A stretch of DNA of 38,655 nucleotides from Candidatus Sarmatiella mevalonica. GTDB lineage: Bacteria > Pseudomonadota > Alphaproteobacteria > Rickettsiales > Rickettsiaceae. Numbering within the stretch: the stretch's first letter is position 1; each line of letters starts with the position of its first letter. Location of the stretch: contig NZ_JACVVM010000002.1 in the NCBI RefSeq assembly GCF_016751895.1, positions 1-38,655 of the forward strand. Direction: 5' to 3'. A program made the translations under genes and the position numbers. A model generated the notes under the pieces. The model did no database searches and was not told the DNA's origin. It worked only from the letters and a program-made list of their open reading frames with translations. This document shows positions 35,550 to 38,655 of this stretch, piece by piece.

Positions 35550-35677
35550 GTTTTAGACTTTTATAAGTCTAGATGTGGCATGGGTTTGATGGAAACTTTG
35601 CGAATGCGTGTGTTGGAGCCTGTAGAAATTGTAACTATAAGTTTTTTGCTTCGTCTCTTTTGGGGAGTTAAAAAAAT

Positions 35678-35767
35678 GGGCAGGTGTCTGAGCGGTTTAA
35701 AGAACTGGTCTTGAAAACCAGCGTACGTGCGAGCGTACCGTGGGTTCGAATCCCACCTTGCCCGCCA
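35678..35767 (+). tRNA. tRNA-Ser (anticodon TGA)
   Basis: GGGCAGGTGTCTGAGCGG begins a 90-nt class II cloverleaf: acceptor GGGCAGG/CTTGCCC, anticodon stem CTGGT/ACCAG with loop CTTGAAA (anticodon TGA), a long variable arm (about 35724-35738), T-arm GTGGG-TTCGAAT-CCCAC and encoded CCA at 35765-35767. Confidence 0.96.
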
Positions 35768-35860
35768 CTTCTTTTTTTATTCTCAAAAATTCTTCCGCCA
35801 CTTCTTGCAGATTCTTTTTTGAATCTAAAAACTTTTATTCTCATTGCTTAAATTCTTTAA

Positions 35861-35892
35861 ACTCATTTGCTCACCCCCCCTGAAAAATGAGT
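35861..35892 (+). promoter_or_regulatory. Hairpin with a C7 tract upstream of the ABC permease gene
   Basis: ACTCATTT (35861-35868) and AAATGAGT (35885-35892) are perfect inverted repeats around a loop that contains seven C in a row (35874-35880). It lies 40 bases before the permease start. It could be a terminator of the tRNA transcript or a leader structure. Homopolymer tracts like this also vary in length. Confidence 0.35.
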
Positions 35893-35931
35893 GTGCTTTA
35901 TGTTTTTAAACGTTATTAGTGGGTGCGAAGG

Positions 35932-37668
35932 ATGTATAATGCTTTTAAATATCAGAACGATGCAGGATCAAGTTTTGATGTAAGTCGATATAAAACCTTT
36001 GTATTGTATGCGCTCTCCTTCTCTCTCTTATCTGTTTTTTTCTTAGCTACTGGTGCTTTTTTGATAGAAAGCAACAAACAAATTTATGTCCTGAAAGAAA
36101 CCCCAATTTTTTTTGATTTTTATCACCTTTTTGTATACTCCTTTAAGACTTTTTCTAGGATGTTTATAGCGATGGTGAGTTCGTTGATTTTTAGCCTGTT
36201 GTATGCTTTGGTTGCAGCGAAAAGCAAAAGGATGGAAATGATACTTATTCCGCTATTAGATATACTCCAGTCTGTACCGATTTTGGGTTATACTACATTC
36301 GCTGTTTCTGCTTGCCTATCTCTTTTTTCACAAAGCATGCTGTCTATTGAAATGGCTAGCATATTTGCAATTTTTACTTCTCAGGTATGGAACATTACAT
36401 ACAGCATGTATAATTCTTTTAAAACCATCCCTATAGATTTAATAGAATGTAGCAAAATACTTAAACTATCGAAGTGGCAAAAATTTTGGAAGTTAGAGTT
36501 GCCTTATGCTGTGCCAGACGCTGTTTTTAACATCACCGTTTCATTATCTAGTGGGTGGTTTTTTGTGGTTGCTGCCGAGTCGATTGAAATAGCAGGGGAT
36601 AGTTTTAGATTGCCTGGTATAGGATCTTATATTGCTGCAGCTCTAGATGTTGGTGATAGTGGGGCGATATTATATGCAGTGTTAGCGATGTGTGGGGTGA
36701 TTTTGGCTTATGATCAATTATTAATTAGGCCACTACGTTTTTTTGCTCAGAAATTTTCTCGTTCTAATGAATCTCCAGAAACCAAGCCTTGGGTGAGTGA
36801 GTTGTTGCAATCCACGATTTTTAATAAGAATGTGAGGCGTAAAATTTCCTGCTATGCTAGGAAGTTTGTGTTTGCTAAATGTATTTATTATGGAGGTGTT
36901 ACTTATAATACGAATCAGAATGGTGAAAAGGAAAGCAAGTGTGTAGACTATATTTGGTATGCTTTGATTGCGCTAGGAGGGGTCTATTTGATTTATTATT
37001 TTTTTACGTTTTTCTTGCGTTTTTCTACTACGGATATTATGCAAGTTTTGATATTAAACTGCATCACGCTACTTCGAATTATATTGTTGCTGATACTTGC
37101 TTCGTTCATCTGGCTGCCTATAGGTGTTTGGATTGGTTTAAGCGCAAAATACTCCGCTATAGCTCAAACCTTATCTCAATTTTTAGCAGCCTTTCCAGTG
37201 AATATTCTTTTTCCATTGACGGTGATTATGATTAATAAATATCATTTAAACACTAACATATTTTTAAGTTTTTTAATGATTATGGGGGCGCAATGGTATA
37301 TTTTGTTTAATGTGATAGCTGGCATAAAAGCCCTACCTAAAGAGTTAAAGGAGGCGAGTGATATTTTTAAGATTCGCGGGTTATTGTGGTGGAGGAAAGT
37401 TGCGCTGCCTCAGGTTATGCCTCAGTTTATAGTAGGGTTGATTGCTGCCGCTGGTGGTGCGTGGAATGCTAGTATTGTAGCAGAATATGTTAATTTTAAA
37501 GATCAGATAGTGGAGGCGACAGGCATAGGGGCTTATATTACGCACATGACTATAGATGGAGATTTTGAGAGATTAGCTTTAGGTATAGCGTTTATGTCTC
37601 TTTTTGTTGTAACGATTAATCGCTGCGTTTGGAAACCTTTGTATTTTAAATATTTGTTTAAAGATTAG
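35932..37668 (+). CDS. ABC transporter permease with two fused permease domains (NitT/TauT-like)
   Basis: A 578-residue inner-membrane protein made of two BPD_transp_1-type permease domains in tandem. The first (about 70-265) has the EAA loop ECSKILKLSKWQKFWKLELP; the second (about 345-570) has EASDIFKIRGLLWWRKVALP followed by QVMPQFIVGL. Each is surrounded by about six membrane segments. Fused permeases of this kind occur in alphaproteobacteria as homologues of nitrate/sulfonate/taurine transporters. The ATG at 35932 was chosen although AAGG abuts it; a GTG at 35923 is an alternative. No ATPase or binding-protein gene follows; the downstream DNA is IS debris, so the operon may have been cut here. 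The substrate is unknown. Confidence 0.85.
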   Translation: MYNAFKYQNDAGSSFDVSRYKTFVLYALSFSLLSVFFLATGAFLIESNKQIYVLKETPIFFDFYHLFVYSFKTFSRMFIAMVSSLIFSLLYALVAAKSKRMEMILIPLLDILQSVPILGYTTFAVSACLSLFSQSMLSIEMASIFAIFTSQVWNITYSMYNSFKTIPIDLIECSKILKLSKWQKFWKLELPYAVPDAVFNITVSLSSGWFFVVAAESIEIAGDSFRLPGIGSYIAAALDVGDSGAILYAVLAMCGVILAYDQLLIRPLRFFAQKFSRSNESPETKPWVSELLQSTIFNKNVRRKISCYARKFVFAKCIYYGGVTYNTNQNGEKESKCVDYIWYALIALGGVYLIYYFFTFFLRFSTTDIMQVLILNCITLLRIILLLILASFIWLPIGVWIGLSAKYSAIAQTLSQFLAAFPVNILFPLTVIMINKYHLNTNIFLSFLMIMGAQWYILFNVIAGIKALPKELKEASDIFKIRGLLWWRKVALPQVMPQFIVGLIAAAGGAWNASIVAEYVNFKDQIVEATGIGAYITHMTIDGDFERLALGIAFMSLFVVTINRCVWKPLYFKYLFKD

Positions 37669-37755
37669 GGTTGATTTTATATGTTGAGAGATACGAGCAT
37701 AGTGCCTTACAATTTATGTAGTGAGAGGTAGTAGAAGCGGCTTGAATATAGGAGA

Positions 37756-37815
37756 TTGAAGTAGTATAAGGATGTATTTTCTGATGATGTATAATATACT
37801 ACTTTACTACTTCAA
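37756..37815. repeat. 60-bp palindromic repeat, copy 2
   Basis: TTGAAGTAGTA (37756-37766) and TACTACTTCAA (37805-37815) are inverted repeats, with a partial extra TACTACTT next to the right arm. It corresponds to the repeat at 888-945 in the same orientation, with a related spacer and a similar right flank. It lies 87 bases after the ABC permease gene. Confidence 0.6.
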
Positions 37816-38114
37816 GTGCTTACATTAAACCTTTCTTGGAAAAAATCAAGGATAGAATGTTTTGTCGGAATGATAATTAGCTGAATTGAAAATTGTCCAG
37901 TTAGCACCAAAAATATGGCTCTTGGCATAGGGGTAACGCTAAGCATAGTTCTAAAATCCAGAGAACATATAGGTTTCTTAAAGATTAACCTTTTAACTAC
38001 GATGCAATCGCAAAGTTCATTTTGAGTATAATATATTATTCTTGGTGATAGTTTTTGGTAAGATTTTCGTACCGATTTATTGGTATCAGCTTGACCATCG
38101 TGTGGAGCATGCGA
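37812..38114 (-). pseudogene. Unidentified open reading frame remnant
   Basis: On the minus strand 100 codons are open from the IS630-type end at 38114 down to a TGA at 37812-37814, without a start codon in the expected place. The text (for example DFRTMLSVTPMPRAIFLVLT near the end) matches no family I know. Because an IS630-type end abuts it and the repeat at 37756 supplies its stop, it could be the 3' part of a gene disrupted by that insertion. An open frame of this length could also arise by chance. Confidence 0.2.
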
Positions 38115-38135
38115 TATAGTAATTTAGGTTGAATT
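38115..38135. repeat. Terminal inverted repeat of IS630-type element (left end)
   Basis: A perfect inverted copy of 1711-1731, starting TATAGTAATTTAGGTTGAAT. No IS630 coding sequence follows inside it; an IS4-type fragment begins within 40 bases. It is therefore a lone element end. Confidence 0.75.
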
Positions 38136-38171
38136 AGATATAATTTTTTGTTATAATGAAAGGAAAAATGC

Positions 38172-38450
38172 TTAGTACCGGGCACATAGTTGCTTAAGCT
38201 TTGAATTTAAAGGATTGTTAGACATAATAGATCTGAGGAAAAAATCAAAAATTTCGATGAATTTTGATTGCATTAATATTTTTCTTAAAAAAGTAAGTCT
38301 ATATGAAAATATAGAAAATAACCTACGATTATGATTTTTAATTTTAATTGGTTTTACTAAATTTTTTATTACCCCAAATTTTACGGTAAATACAAATCCA
38401 ATTGTTAAAACTGCAAGCAATTTTGCTAATCTTTCAAGATCTTTGATGTG
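38172..38450 (-). pseudogene. IS4-family transposase, C-terminal fragment
   Basis: The minus-strand frame reads HIKDLERLAKLLAVLTIGFV and then KPIKIKNHNRRLFSIFSYRL, which matches the C-terminal region of IS4-type transposases (usually TH-D-RI-KLLALLSIAF and KPIKIK-HGR-SIFRYGLDYL). It ends at the stop codon at 38172-38174. Its upstream side is cut exactly where the IS5-type terminal repeat at 38451 begins, so the IS5-type element inserted in it. The first half of such a transposase lies at 566-884. Confidence 0.6.
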
Positions 38451-38468
38451 AGAACCAGTCACGCAAAA
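38451..38468. repeat. Left terminal inverted repeat of the IS5-type element
   Basis: AGAACCAGTCACGCAAAA, inverted relative to 1516-1533 at 17 of 18 positions. A transposase start codon lies 55 bases further in, as is usual for this IS group. Confidence 0.75.
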
Positions 38469-38522
38469 GGTTGAAGTATTGGAGGGACATCGTTATGATT
38501 GGCATCAAAGGGAGGATATGAG

Positions 38523-38655
38523 ATGTCAACGAGCTATACGAGTGATTTAACAGATGAAGAATGGGCCGTAGTCGAAAAGATAATTTACAAAAGAAGGGGG
38601 AAACAAGGCAGGCCGCCCCCTAGGGATGCCAGACGTTTATGGGATGGTATATTTT
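38523..38655 (+). pseudogene. IS5-family transposase, N-terminal part, running off the window
   Basis: ATG at 38523 preceded by GGGAGGATATGAG encodes MSTSYTSDLTDEEWAVVEKI and then GRPPPRDARRLWDGIF, the DUF4096-type N-terminal domain of IS5-type transposases (SDLTDEEW...GRP). The frame is open to the end of the window, so it may be intact beyond it; it is listed as partial. Its terminal repeat matches the element whose C-terminal half is at 1085-1533. Confidence 0.8.

Noticed and set aside
37861-38027. Plus-strand open stretch (NCPVSTKN, then ALGIGVTLS) opposite the unidentified remnant
   Set aside because: It is shorter than the minus-strand frame, interrupted upstream and has no known match. 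Neither strand gives convincing evidence.

Overview
The window reads as a low-GC chromosome segment from an obligate intracellular alphaproteobacterium of the Rickettsiales. The evidence is an ATP/ADP translocase (Tlc), Rickettsiales-style type IV secretion genes (VirB6 with a Cys-rich N-terminal half, VirB7-like, VirB8, VirB9), a CADD-type protein, MipZ, DUF2155 and DUF2335 proteins, and decayed insertion sequences. A FlgE-like hook protein would suit flagellum-bearing lineages such as the Midichloriaceae, but that family assignment is a guess.

Layout. 1-1.73 kb: nested fragments of IS5 (ISRpe1-like and a second group), IS4 and IS630 transposases with recognisable terminal repeats. 1.76-5.3 kb (minus): D,D-carboxypeptidase, DUF2155, SecD and YajC. 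5.5-9.2 kb: tRNA-Pro, a 1010-residue FlgE-like protein, tRNA-Asp. 9.36-11.3 kb: a 39-residue CydX, an RDD protein, LptE-like and LolD. 11.4-16.2 kb: virB9-virB8 (minus) diverging from virB7-like-virB6 (plus). 16.5-23.6 kb: tyrS, an Asn-rich unknown, lspA, ffh, DUF2335, mipZ, pepA. 23.57-24.27 kb: a gene-free AT-rich region with three perfect DnaA boxes and a CtrA-like site, proposed as a replication origin. 24.3-37.7 kb: every gene is on plus: methyltransferase, nrdB, ettA, truB, rpsO, tlc, CADD, peptide transporter, Bax-inhibitor-1, tRNA-Ser, fused ABC permease. 37.7 kb to the end: more IS remnants of the same families as at the left end.

How it fits together. Envelope biogenesis (YajC/SecD, LspA, Ffh, LptE, LolD, D,D-carboxypeptidase) and type IV secretion dominate the left arm. 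Translation and host dependence (EttA, TruB, S15, Tlc, peptide uptake, CADD) dominate the right arm. The strand switch at about 24 kb, together with a visible change in plus-strand composition (A/C-rich to the left even inside plus-strand genes, G/T-rich to the right), supports the origin proposal.

Most notable points: the FlgE-like protein with a glycine/alanine-rich insertion and no other flagellar gene nearby; the very small cydX away from cydAB; the candidate oriC; and matching terminal repeats of one IS5-type and one IS630-type element at opposite ends of the window. No wholly new multi-gene defence or mobile system could be supported.
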